Source of the DNA: CAZRSW01 sp964602845
Lineage (GTDB): Bacteria; Chloroflexota; Dehalococcoidia; Lucifugimonadales; UBA826
Direction of reading: 5' to 3'
DNA length: 64,000 bases
NCBI GenBank assembly: GCA_964602845.1
Contig: CAZRSW010000001.1
Coordinates: 124,001 to 188,000, forward strand
Positions 1-8,291 of this stretch are shown piece by piece. A program made the translations under genes and the position numbers. Numbering within the stretch: the first letter of the stretch is position 1; every line of letters starts with the position of its first letter. A model generated the notes under the pieces. The model saw only the letters and a program-made list of their open reading frames with translations. It made no database searches and was not told the origin of the DNA.

Positions 1-1328
1 ATGACTATCAAGGTTGTACCGTCGTTAACCGCCTGTTTTATTGGAACTGACATTACGTTATGGTCTTCAACTATGTTTGATGAAACTAGCAATATGCAGT
101 TGCTGGACCTCAGTTCCCAGATCTTGTTTGTTGCTCCGAATAATCCGGTCATCTCTCCCAGAATCTTAACCAGCTCCGGTTTGGAATTAGATGAGGTGTC
201 AATATTTGGCGATTTCATAACGTCTCGGGCGAATCTTTGAGAAATATAGTGATCTTCATTTGACCCCCTGGGAGAACATATCAATGCATACTCCTCCCCA
301 GAGTATTTCTGTAATTTCTCAGCGGTGAAGTCCAGAGCTTCAGGCCAACTTACTTCTTGCAGGGCGGTTCCTTTTCGGATCATAGGTTTTTTCAGACGTG
401 CTGAACTATTAGTGAAATTAAGTCCAAATTTTCCCTTGTAACACGCCATTCCAGCATTTGCTTCGGCCTGTCGGACAGGAATCGATCTTATCAACTTGTT
501 CCTCTTATTCACCTCCAGGCTCAGCTGGCAACCTACTGGGCAGTGTGGGCATACGGAGTCGACGGCGGATTCGGCCTTATCCCATTTATAGGATCTTTCT
601 ACTAGGGCTCCGGTTGGACAGACGTCGATACATGCACCGCAAAACTCGCATCCAGACTCTAGGAGTGAAGTGCCCATAGATGTGCCGATGATACTTCGTC
701 CCGACTTATCTTTGAGAGTAATGGCCCTGTCGCCACGTATCTCATCGCAAGCTCTAACGCAACGAGAACAGACTATGCATAAGTTCATGTCCATATCCCA
801 GTATGGGTCTTTCACTTCGAGAGGGAGATGCCTATTGTTGTATGTAAGAGGTGTAGTTAGATCCATCTCCATGTATCGGACGGTGTCTTTTAACTCGCAT
901 CGATCATTCTTTGGACAAGTTACACATCTATCGTTCACGGTAACATGCCGTAAACATACGTCTGTCGGTCCGCAAAGGTCCACGCGATGGCAATTAAGAC
1001 ATCCATGCGGGTGTTCCGATATTAACAATTCCATGATGCCTTTTCGCAGAGTTATTAAATTGTCTGTATTCGTTTTTACCTTCATTCCCTCTGAAATGGG
1101 GGTTGTGCAAGAGGCGGGATTTCCAGGTAATGGCCTAAAAGTACCATCGGGTGTTGGGGCTTCGGCTTGTACAATACACATACGGCAGGCTCCGTATGGT
1201 TTCATCCCTGGGTAATAACATAGATATGGTATGTACAAGCCGTTATCCATAGCTGCTTGTATAATCATGCTACCTGGTTCAGCTTGAATGTCCTGTCCAT
1301 CAATATTCAAGTTAACTAGGTTTGACAT
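1..1328 (-). CDS. NuoG/FdhA-type iron-sulfur molybdopterin oxidoreductase subunit (3' end outside window)
   Basis: The first 442 residues are visible; the rest runs off the window. The order is a 2Fe-2S ferredoxin domain (Cys37, 48, 51, 74), a His-Cys cluster site (His106, Cys110, 113, 119), two 4Fe-4S sites (Cys184/187/190/194 and Cys227/230/233/237), then the start of a bis-MGD domain with its own 4Fe-4S site (Cys260/263/267/296). This is the layout of complex I NuoG and of NAD-dependent formate dehydrogenase alpha subunits. Aligned by eye to E. coli FdhF, the region holding the Mo-ligand Sec (residues 376-384 here, IDTSSNSKP) has no Cys or Sec, so formate dehydrogenase activity is doubtful. 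The ATG at 1326-1328 overlaps the end of the NuoF-like gene by 17 bases, indicating translational coupling. Subunit identity is secure; the substrate is not. Confidence 0.85.
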   Translation of the reverse strand, partial: MSNLVNLNIDGQDIQAEPGSMIIQAAMDNGLYIPYLCYYPGMKPYGACRMCIVQAEAPTPDGTFRPLPGNPASCTTPISEGMKVKTNTDNLITLRKGIMELLISEHPHGCLNCHRVDLCGPTDVCLRHVTVNDRCVTCPKNDRCELKDTVRYMEMDLTTPLTYNNRHLPLEVKDPYWDMDMNLCIVCSRCVRACDEIRGDRAITLKDKSGRSIIGTSMGTSLLESGCEFCGACIDVCPTGALVERSYKWDKAESAVDSVCPHCPVGCQLSLEVNKRNKLIRSIPVRQAEANAGMACYKGKFGLNFTNSSARLKKPMIRKGTALQEVSWPEALDFTAEKLQKYSGEEYALICSPRGSNEDHYISQRFARDVMKSPNIDTSSNSKPELVKILGEMTGLFGATNKIWELRSSNCILLVSSNIVEDHNVMSVPIKQAVNDGTTLIV

Positions 1329-3066
1329 AATGCTCTCCTGGTACAAAATCCTTGGCGTATGGCCGTGTGTTTTTGGGTGTAATTCGTCTTATATAACAAC
1401 TTCCTGTCGGGCATTTACCGTCCTCAATATGTCTCCTGAAATCCTCCTTGAAATGGGTCATCGCTGATCTGATCGGACCAAATCCTAGCTGTCCATGACC
1501 ACATAGTGAGCTTGATTCCATGGTGGTACCTACTTCTTGCACTAGATCCATATCGCCTGGGATACTTTTACAATTTGCTACTCTTTCTATTATCTCAAGT
1601 AAATGTTCCATGCCCAACCTGCATGGGAAACATTTGCCGCAGGATTCATATTGGCAGAAAGCGACCAACACTCTTGTGAGGTCTACCGCGCAAACCTTGT
1701 TGTTACCGACTATAATGCCTCCTGACCCGAATATTGCACCGGCCTCCCTCATCTCATCGAAGTCGATGTGTATGTTCCGGCTATCAGGTCCGAGGACGCC
1801 ACCCAACGGGCCTCCAGTTTGAAGCATTTTAAGAGAGCTATCGCCTGATACCCCTCCCCCAATATCATCGATAACTTGTCCTAGCGTCATCCCCATTGGT
1901 ACCTCGTATAGTCCTGGGAGGTTAATGTTCCCGCTCAAGCAAACGATCGCGGTTCCAGTGCTATTGTTGACCCCAATAGATGAGAACCATTCAGATCCTT
2001 TCGATATGATTTCTGGGGCATATGATAGTGACTTTACGTTGTTTATGTTACTAGGTTTGCCCCACACGCCATATGCGGCAGGAAATGGAGGTCTGAACCT
2101 AGGCATGGATCTTTTACCTTCTATTGCCTCCATCAGGGCGGTTTCTTCACCTGCTACGTAGGACTCGCCGGTCAGAGCTACCTCAATGTCGAAGCTGAAA
2201 TCACTCCCGAGGATATTTTTGCCGATCATCCCATATTCGTACGCTTGTTCTATAGCTCTCTCCGTCCTGTCGATCGGTCCATCATGACCGTGTCGAATGA
2301 AAACGATCCCGTTTGAAGCGCCGGTTGCGTATCCAGCTATGAGCAGACCTTCCAATAGGGTATGGGGATCACTTTCAAGTATTCCCTTGTCATTGTAGGC
2401 TCCGGGATCACCTTCCTCGCAATTACATAGGATATATTTTTTTGGCCCTGGAGCACCTACCAGAAAACTCCATTTCACTCCAGTTGGAAATGCAGCGCCA
2501 CCTCGTCCCCTAAGTCCAGACTTCTTCATTTCTTCGATCACATCATCAGGTTTCATGGTTGATAAGGCTTTGGAGAGTCCTTCATATCCTCCTGATGCAA
2601 TGTATTGCAAGATATCATCTGGGGCGATGGTGCCCGCGTTTCTGAGTGCAATTCGGTTTTGCAAAGCCATTCCAGGCAAGTCGTCTAGGCATTTTTCGTT
2701 GTCTATTGGACCATGGAGTCCTCTGTATCCCAGGACCTTATCGGAGGGAATGTTTCCTTCAACCAGATAAGATTCTAAGATAACCTCAATTTCATCGGGT
2801 CGGACGTTTTTAAAGAAAAGACGTGATGATCCTGGTTTCTTTATATCTACTAGTGTTTCTGCGTAACACAGCCCAATGCACCCAACTTCTTGTACGGTTG
2901 CCGCTATGGAGTTTGCGGATAGGTACTGTCTTATTTTATCCAGGACACGGAATCCGCCCGAGGCGTGCCCACACAAAGCGGTACCGACACTGATTAATGG
3001 AACGTCCCCTTCTGTGAGACTTAACCAGTGATCGTTTGCTTTTGTCCTGAGATCTTCGTAGTTCAT
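1312..3066 (-). CDS. NuoF-like NADH-binding flavoprotein subunit
   Basis: This 584-residue protein should carry FMN, bind NADH and pass electrons to the adjacent iron-sulfur subunits. An N-terminal thioredoxin-like 2Fe-2S domain (about 24-112) keeps only Cys32, Cys63 and Cys67 of the usual four ligands, as seen in some HoxF/HndC-type fusions. The FMN glycine-rich loop is GLRGRGGAAFPTG (184-196) and the NADH-contact segment EEGDPGAYNDK lies at 217-227. The C-terminal 4Fe-4S ligands are Cys476, 479, 482 and 522. It is longer than complex I NuoF (about 440) because of the fused N-terminal domain, which is typical of soluble NAD-linked formate dehydrogenases and hydrogenases. It sits between nuoE-like and nuoG-like genes in one transcript. 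Confidence 0.9.
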   Translation of the reverse strand: MNYEDLRTKANDHWLSLTEGDVPLISVGTALCGHASGGFRVLDKIRQYLSANSIAATVQEVGCIGLCYAETLVDIKKPGSSRLFFKNVRPDEIEVILESYLVEGNIPSDKVLGYRGLHGPIDNEKCLDDLPGMALQNRIALRNAGTIAPDDILQYIASGGYEGLSKALSTMKPDDVIEEMKKSGLRGRGGAAFPTGVKWSFLVGAPGPKKYILCNCEEGDPGAYNDKGILESDPHTLLEGLLIAGYATGASNGIVFIRHGHDGPIDRTERAIEQAYEYGMIGKNILGSDFSFDIEVALTGESYVAGEETALMEAIEGKRSMPRFRPPFPAAYGVWGKPSNINNVKSLSYAPEIISKGSEWFSSIGVNNSTGTAIVCLSGNINLPGLYEVPMGMTLGQVIDDIGGGVSGDSSLKMLQTGGPLGGVLGPDSRNIHIDFDEMREAGAIFGSGGIIVGNNKVCAVDLTRVLVAFCQYESCGKCFPCRLGMEHLLEIIERVANCKSIPGDMDLVQEVGTTMESSSLCGHGQLGFGPIRSAMTHFKEDFRRHIEDGKCPTGSCYIRRITPKNTRPYAKDFVPGEHYVKPS

Positions 3067-3105
3067 TATATGACTGTTTGTTAGTAATTTATTAGGTCAA
3101 TATCA

Positions 3106-3576
3106 TCAAATCGTTTCATCAATTAGTCTCATGGCTGATTCTTCGTCTAGTCGTCCAAAAAGTTCATGGTCAATGCTTACCACAGGAGCTTGTGAACAGG
3201 CACCCAGGCAAGTATTGAGGCGAAATGATATCTTTCCATCACTGCTATCTCCTTCCTCGCTGAGGCCCAATTTGTCCAACATTGAAGTAACAATGGCTGC
3301 ACCACCTTCCAAGTGGCAAGTTGGTCCCCAACAAACTTCTATGGTGTGGTCCGATGGTGGGTCAAATCGGAAATTTGGATAAAATGATGCTATACCAAAC
3401 ACTTCATTATTTGAAGTGTTCATCCTGACAGCTACTTCTTCTATAGCTTGTTGGGGAATGTAACCTATCTCGTCTTGAACAGCTAATAAGCTAGAAAGGA
3501 TAGTCACGGTGGGTCTTTGCTGACGTTTTATAGCTGCGATGATGCGTTCTCTAAGGCTGTCTTTCTGGGCACTCAA
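3106..3576 (-). CDS. NuoE-like 2Fe-2S (thioredoxin-like) subunit
   Basis: The 156-residue protein carries the classic 2Fe-2S ligand set Cys82, Cys87, Cys123 and Cys127 (VCWGPTCH and NTCLGACSQ) on a thioredoxin-like fold, preceded by a helical bundle (about 5-60). It would be the first gene of the three-subunit NADH-linked module, 39 bases upstream of the NuoF-like gene. The start chosen is TTG at 3574-3576, with a GGAGAG ribosome-binding site just upstream. No membrane subunits of complex I follow in the visible region. A soluble complex is therefore more likely than full complex I, although the operon is cut by the window edge. Confidence 0.9.
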   Translation of the reverse strand: MSAQKDSLRERIIAAIKRQQRPTVTILSSLLAVQDEIGYIPQQAIEEVAVRMNTSNNEVFGIASFYPNFRFDPPSDHTIEVCWGPTCHLEGGAAIVTSMLDKLGLSEEGDSSDGKISFRLNTCLGACSQAPVVSIDHELFGRLDEESAMRLIDETI

Positions 3577-3641
3577 ATGGGCTCTCCATCACCTCTATGG
3601 GAATCTTGATTATCATAGCACAGGGTATACTCTTGAACAAT

Positions 3642-4961
3642 TCATGGGGAACATAAATTTTCCAGGACCAAGTTTGCTACACGTCGACCCATTCTAACAC
3701 TGTAGTTTGTCCCACGATCTTCCGGGTAAATTTGCGTTGTGTTTGCTAAGTATAGGTGTTCAATTCCTGTGTAATGTGAAGGCAAGTTCTCGGAATAATT
3801 AGTTCCTATAATTGGCTGCGCATAATCAATTTTATGGTAATGGACATCTTTGATCCAGGCCTCATTAAAGTTTGGGTTTATCGTTTTTAAATGGGGTTGA
3901 TAGCTTCTTAATAGCTCTTCTTCATTCAGGTCGTAAAGAGGGTTCCTATTGGTCAGATAGTTGGATAGATAGACGATGTGGTTTCCGTCGTAGTGATCTG
4001 CTCCCAGTAAGTTTGTGTGTTCAATTACCCCCACAAAGGGGATTGTTCTGTCTGCTACGTTAAGCCAATACATCTCTGACAGTGGTTCCCGTAACACTAG
4101 AATCATCAGAATTGCCGACATGTACTTAACAGATCCTAATTGACCCCTATATTCACTACTTAATCCGTCTGCTAACCTAGAAAATATGTGTGACGGTATT
4201 GAGGCTATAACCGCATCGAATTCTTCAACATTGGGATTCGAATCTATAATGAGCCCTCTAAGTTTCTCTTCCGACTCAACTATTTTGGTTACGTTGGTGG
4301 TTAAATGTATTTCTCCTCCATTGCCAATGATCTTTTTTCCTAACTCGTCAAATATTTCACCGAAGCTTCCTGAAGGATAACCTAGCATTTCTTTCGACAT
4401 CCAACTGTTTCTGGAAGTAAATCTGGTATTCATTTTACCCCATAACCATGCCATGCCGATGTCCTTGTAGTGCTCATCTCCAAATTTCCCCCTCAACATA
4501 GGTTCCCAGAATGACTGATAGACGCTGTTTTTTAGATTCTCTTGTAGCCAATCAACCGCGGTAACAGATTCAACTTCTTTCCAATCTGGAATTTTCCTTA
4601 TCTTTAAGGCTGATAGGCCAAGGCGAATTCGGTCAGAAAAACCTAAGGGCCGAAATTTCAATATGTCTAGGGGTGTGACAAAGTCGTATACCTTACCTTC
4701 GTAAAGAGTACCGACCTTTGATGGTAACCACATTACTCTATTTTCTAGTCCTATATCCTTCATCAGACGCAAAATATCTATATCACTCGTGAACCAATGG
4801 TGGTATCCGCGTTCTAAAGGGTGGTTTCCTATCTGGAAGGTAGATGCATGTCCACCCATGAAATCATCCCTTTCATAAACTTTGACCTGGTGCCCTTTTT
4901 CTGACAGTTCAAATGCCGCTGTCAAACCTGTTGCTCCTGCTCCAATGATGCCTATCTTCAT
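3642..4961 (-). CDS. NAD(P)/FAD-dependent amine-oxidase-like flavoprotein
   Basis: This 439-residue flavoprotein starts with a textbook FAD-binding Rossmann motif, GIIGAGATGLTAAFELSEKG (residues 4-23), followed by the acidic residue ending the second strand (YERDDFMGGH). A C-terminal FAD-contact segment (about 408-430, YLANTTQIYPEDRGTNY) is typical of the amine oxidase/protoporphyrinogen oxidase/phytoene desaturase superfamily. Its start codon overlaps the stop of the flippase-like gene by one base (TAATG), so the two are co-translated. The neighbours act on lipid-linked glycans, which suggests an isoprenoid-lipid or sugar substrate. That is inference; the sequence alone does not fix the reaction. 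Confidence 0.75.
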   Translation of the reverse strand: MKIGIIGAGATGLTAAFELSEKGHQVKVYERDDFMGGHASTFQIGNHPLERGYHHWFTSDIDILRLMKDIGLENRVMWLPSKVGTLYEGKVYDFVTPLDILKFRPLGFSDRIRLGLSALKIRKIPDWKEVESVTAVDWLQENLKNSVYQSFWEPMLRGKFGDEHYKDIGMAWLWGKMNTRFTSRNSWMSKEMLGYPSGSFGEIFDELGKKIIGNGGEIHLTTNVTKIVESEEKLRGLIIDSNPNVEEFDAVIASIPSHIFSRLADGLSSEYRGQLGSVKYMSAILMILVLREPLSEMYWLNVADRTIPFVGVIEHTNLLGADHYDGNHIVYLSNYLTNRNPLYDLNEEELLRSYQPHLKTINPNFNEAWIKDVHYHKIDYAQPIIGTNYSENLPSHYTGIEHLYLANTTQIYPEDRGTNYSVRMGRRVANLVLENLCSP

Positions 4962-6010
4962 TACGATATTGGTCCTTTAGTTGGCCGGTAAATCTTGTCT
5001 ATAGATATTCCCTCCATCCACAAAAAGAGTTGCCCGAGCAAAATTATAGGAAATAAAAGGCAAAAATGTGAAATCGCTGCAAATGCCGCCGCATCTGATC
5101 GTAAGACGTTCCCACCTGGCATCAGAACAAGGGTTTCCCTTGTAATAAGTTCAAATAGGCCAATACCTCCTGGAGCACTTGGAATAGAAGCACCAATATT
5201 TGAAATACCTGTTACTAATATTGAAGCTGAAATGGCATATAATTGATTAGAGAAGGCTTCATTAAGGCCTAAGCTGAGGGAGACGAAGAAAAAAAGCCCC
5301 GCCTCAAATATCCATATCGGAACTGATATCGCAAAAGCTTTCAGTATGATCCTCCAGTCATTTAAAGAGTTTAGACCTTCAAAGAATTTGGTGGACAATA
5401 CCTGCAATTTAAAACGTAGGGGTATAGGGAAGATTGAGAAGGCTTTTGCGGTAATGGTCTGAGCTACTTGATGGAAAAAAGAAATCAGGATCATCACCAC
5501 GAATAAGCCCAGAAAAGTAAATAATAAGATTCCTACGATAAATTTCTCTCCTATCCCAGTCAGTTGTGAAAACCCGGATAAAGTTTGTGACAGTGGCACA
5601 AATAACCCTGCAATACCCACGATGAGCATAAGTGTTATTGCATCTATTATCCGTTCAACCAATATACTACTTAGCCCACTTGCGGTATTCACGGATGTTT
5701 TTTGATATAGGAAATAACTTCTGATTACTTCGCCTATTCTGAAAGGAAGAATGTTGTTAGCCATGTAACCGACGACAACTATGGGGAAGAGTCTTTTAGA
5801 TGGAATTGGTTTTATTGGTGAGAGTAGCAGTCTCCATCTGATCGCTCTTAACCCAACCGCAATGAAGTAGGTTAGGATGCCTGGCAAAAGGAATATATAG
5901 TTAGCGTGTTTAAGCGCTAGCCACATTTCCTCTAGATCTGTTGTGGCTATGAATATCCCTAATAGCAGGGCGCTACCAGTAAATATAACAGCTATACGAT
6001 ATTTCTTCAT
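4961..6010 (-). CDS. Lysylphosphatidylglycerol-synthase-TM/AglD-type flippase-like membrane protein
   Basis: The 349-residue protein has about eight hydrophobic segments and the signature of the UPF0104/YbhN/AglD family. This includes the early RAIRWRLLL motif (about 50-58), the GYMANNILPFRIGEVIRSY stretch (about 79-97) and the ISNIGASIPSAPGGIGLFE stretch (about 271-289). Members act in, or next to, polyprenol-linked glycan pathways and lipid flipping. It lies between the FAD oxidoreductase (one-base stop/start overlap) and the Agl23-like gene (28 bases), so it is probably part of the same membrane glycan pathway. The exact substrate cannot be told. Confidence 0.8.
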   Translation of the reverse strand: MKKYRIAVIFTGSALLLGIFIATTDLEEMWLALKHANYIFLLPGILTYFIAVGLRAIRWRLLLSPIKPIPSKRLFPIVVVGYMANNILPFRIGEVIRSYFLYQKTSVNTASGLSSILVERIIDAITLMLIVGIAGLFVPLSQTLSGFSQLTGIGEKFIVGILLFTFLGLFVVMILISFFHQVAQTITAKAFSIFPIPLRFKLQVLSTKFFEGLNSLNDWRIILKAFAISVPIWIFEAGLFFFVSLSLGLNEAFSNQLYAISASILVTGISNIGASIPSAPGGIGLFELITRETLVLMPGGNVLRSDAAAFAAISHFCLLFPIILLGQLFLWMEGISIDKIYRPTKGPIS

Positions 6011-6038
6011 ACGACCACGTTGCCTCTAACATATCTGG

Positions 6039-8231
6039 TCATTTTCTCAGCCGAATGTCATTTGTTTTTGTCTTTATTGTAGGGAATTCATCTTTAACGT
6101 AAAGAAATAAATCCTCACTTCCGATGTATTTAGATATTCCTTTCCTATGGAACCAGTATTCTGTTAGGGTATGCCAAGTCTTCAAATCGAAGGTTTTATC
6201 AATAACATCGAGCGGAGTTAAATCCCGATAATTATTTTCAGGAAACCACCATCTGTGTGGGACCCTTTGGCCTTCTTTGAAATCTTTTGCGAGTACATGT
6301 TCCGCCATTTTATTGTTATTTGAGTGTATTAAAACTGCATCTGTTGTTGGAGCGTTGTTAAACTGTTTTGGACCATAAGTTGGGTAGTCCACATGAGGGT
6401 AATCTCTTAAATACCAGGACCATGGCCAAGTAAACCCGCTGGTCTGATCGATAGTTATGGAGATCCGATCTTGAGGTTTTTTAGCATCATCCATCGCTTC
6501 AAAGCCGTCCAGAATGATCGGTATATCGGGTGAGGTTTGAGTGTAAACTAGCATTTCAACTGGGATATCACCGTTGGTAAAGTTTACGATAACGGCGGTT
6601 CTGAATGTTAGAGTGATGAGTACAAGACAAGTTCCAGCGAAAGCCATATAAAGGAGTGTTTTATCCTTCACTCCATTTGACAACTTGATTGACATTGCGA
6701 TTAAGCAAACTATGGTCGCGATTATTATGAACGGGATTATTCGGTCTAAGCTTGGGTTGGTGTTAGGAGCCAATTGAATGATTGGCCATAAAATGAGCAA
6801 GATGATTAATGGGATAATCAGGCCAATGGTTTTTGGGTTTGATGAGAGTTTCCTATAGTTGATATTTCCTATGATTTGCCCTATGAACTTACCGGAAAGA
6901 GCTATCATAGGGAGCGCGATATTCACAAGCAGCCAAGGCATCTTCTCACTGGCTATTGTGTATAAGATGAAAGTCGTAATGAACCAGTAAACCAAGAATA
7001 TCCCAAAAGCGTCTCGTTTTTTTATGTAATACCATGTTGCTATCAAGGATACTATCAAGGGAAGGTATTCGTAGATCGGGGTTAACATTAGATAGTAATA
7101 CCAAGGTTGCCCTCCTCTTCCTTCCCCTTGTTGTATGATCCAATATCCTAAAGATTGCCAGACACCTGACGATATACCTCCGGTAATGTTTGTGAGGAAT
7201 GTTGTGTAGAGTAAAATCCATGTAGAGTAGAATATCGCAGCACATCTCCACCATATTCCCCAGCACCAACGGCGACCCAATATAATGCTTAGGATAAGAA
7301 ATCCCACTACGGTACATAATGCTAGTACTTTCCCGCCACCGATTGGCATACCAACTTGTCCTTTATCAGGCGTTGCCAAAAGGGTTAGGTTGGTCCACTC
7401 TAGCAAAGGAGTATTTTGTAATATTCCTACCAAAGCGGACCATTGAGTTAATGTTAATGTGAATATAAGTATGAAAACTGAAAGATGTCTGGGGAAAATC
7501 GAAATATGCCTGGGCGCGCAATGTATTTTTAGGCTGTTTCGAAACGAAGTAAAAAGATGGGACACTACATTTGCCACGAATTTTGGTAAGGAAGTCGTAT
7601 CTAGTTCAGTGATTGGAGAGATACGGTTAAATGAGGCTGAAATAGATCTTAAGATCAGATAAGCTCCCAGGATAATTGTGATGATGTAGGCGGTTTCCTT
7701 CGTCGCATATGCCAGGGCTAAGACACCAGATATACCGTACAAGGTCCTAGGACGACCGTTCTGTAAGTAACTCCAAATGAGACTGACTAAAGCGAAAATG
7801 AGAACGGACATAAGTATGTCATTTCTTGAGAATCTACTGAAATAAAGTAGGGTGGGGGATATGGCTATCAATAGAGCGACACTTAACCCCCCCGTCTTCC
7901 CCCAGACGTTTCGTAGAAGAAGGGGTAACAATATTAATATGCTTCCAGCGAATGCATACAGAATACGGGCTGTAAAGTCATTATCTCCTAGGAAATAGAA
8001 AATTAGAGCAGTTAGCTCGATTTGTAGAGGGCCGTGCATCATTGGATTGTGGCTATAACCGATGCCGTTAGCCAATTTCCATGAGAAGAATGCGTGTAGG
8101 CTCTCATCGTGGTGTAGGGCTCTGGAATCTAGTTCATATATCCTTAGAATGAATCCTAAGGTTAAAAATAGTAGATATATTGCAGTTTCTAATGAAAACC
8201 ACTTGATTACGGCGACACCTGAAAAATTAAT
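6039..8231 (-). CDS. Agl23-like (TIGR03663) multi-pass membrane protein with a non-canonical start
   Basis: A GT-C-like membrane protein of about 730 residues with many transmembrane helices and a hydrophilic C-terminal domain. The first ordinary start in frame is TTG at 8073-8075, but the conserved N-terminus lies upstream: a membrane helix (about 16-31), then HHDESLHAFFSW (40-51), holding the acidic pair expected in this fold. The frame is open back to a TAA at about 8249-8251 with no ATG, GTG or TTG. An ATT at 8229-8231 sits six bases after GGAGAGG and is the best start candidate; CTG at 8246-8248 is the alternative. TIGR03663 proteins are tied to flippase activity in haloarchaeal glycosylation. 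The gene follows the YYY-domain gene, as often seen in Chloroflexi. Confidence 0.8.
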   Translation of the reverse strand: MNFSGVAVIKWFSLETAIYLLFLTLGFILRIYELDSRALHHDESLHAFFSWKLANGIGYSHNPMMHGPLQIELTALIFYFLGDNDFTARILYAFAGSILILLPLLLRNVWGKTGGLSVALLIAISPTLLYFSRFSRNDILMSVLIFALVSLIWSYLQNGRPRTLYGISGVLALAYATKETAYIITIILGAYLILRSISASFNRISPITELDTTSLPKFVANVVSHLFTSFRNSLKIHCAPRHISIFPRHLSVFILIFTLTLTQWSALVGILQNTPLLEWTNLTLLATPDKGQVGMPIGGGKVLALCTVVGFLILSIILGRRWCWGIWWRCAAIFYSTWILLYTTFLTNITGGISSGVWQSLGYWIIQQGEGRGGQPWYYYLMLTPIYEYLPLIVSLIATWYYIKKRDAFGIFLVYWFITTFILYTIASEKMPWLLVNIALPMIALSGKFIGQIIGNINYRKLSSNPKTIGLIIPLIILLILWPIIQLAPNTNPSLDRIIPFIIIATIVCLIAMSIKLSNGVKDKTLLYMAFAGTCLVLITLTFRTAVIVNFTNGDIPVEMLVYTQTSPDIPIILDGFEAMDDAKKPQDRISITIDQTSGFTWPWSWYLRDYPHVDYPTYGPKQFNNAPTTDAVLIHSNNNKMAEHVLAKDFKEGQRVPHRWWFPENNYRDLTPLDVIDKTFDLKTWHTLTEYWFHRKGISKYIGSEDLFLYVKDEFPTIKTKTNDIRLRK

Positions 8232-8267
8232 GACTTGCCTCTCCAGTTAGTTTACTTGGTAAGAGCC

Positions 8268-8291
8268 GTCTATCGGATATATTCGATAGAC
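8268..8291 (-). repeat. Perfect 8-bp inverted repeat immediately after the YYY-domain gene
   Basis: GTCTATCG and CGATAGAC flank an 8-base loop, giving a perfect 8-bp stem that starts directly at the stop codon of the YYY-domain gene. No U-run follows on the minus strand, so it does not look like an intrinsic terminator. An intercistronic mRNA-stabilising or processing hairpin ahead of the Agl23-like gene is more likely. Confidence 0.5.

Noticed and set aside
1..1215. Plus-strand open frames at 1-240, 458-679 and 670-1215
   Set aside because: They lie opposite the NuoG/FdhA-like gene, whose iron-sulfur motifs run continuously on the minus strand.
376..1328. Possible selenocysteine in the FDH-like subunit
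   Set aside because: No in-frame TGA occurs in the visible 442 codons; the aligned ligand region encodes ordinary residues.
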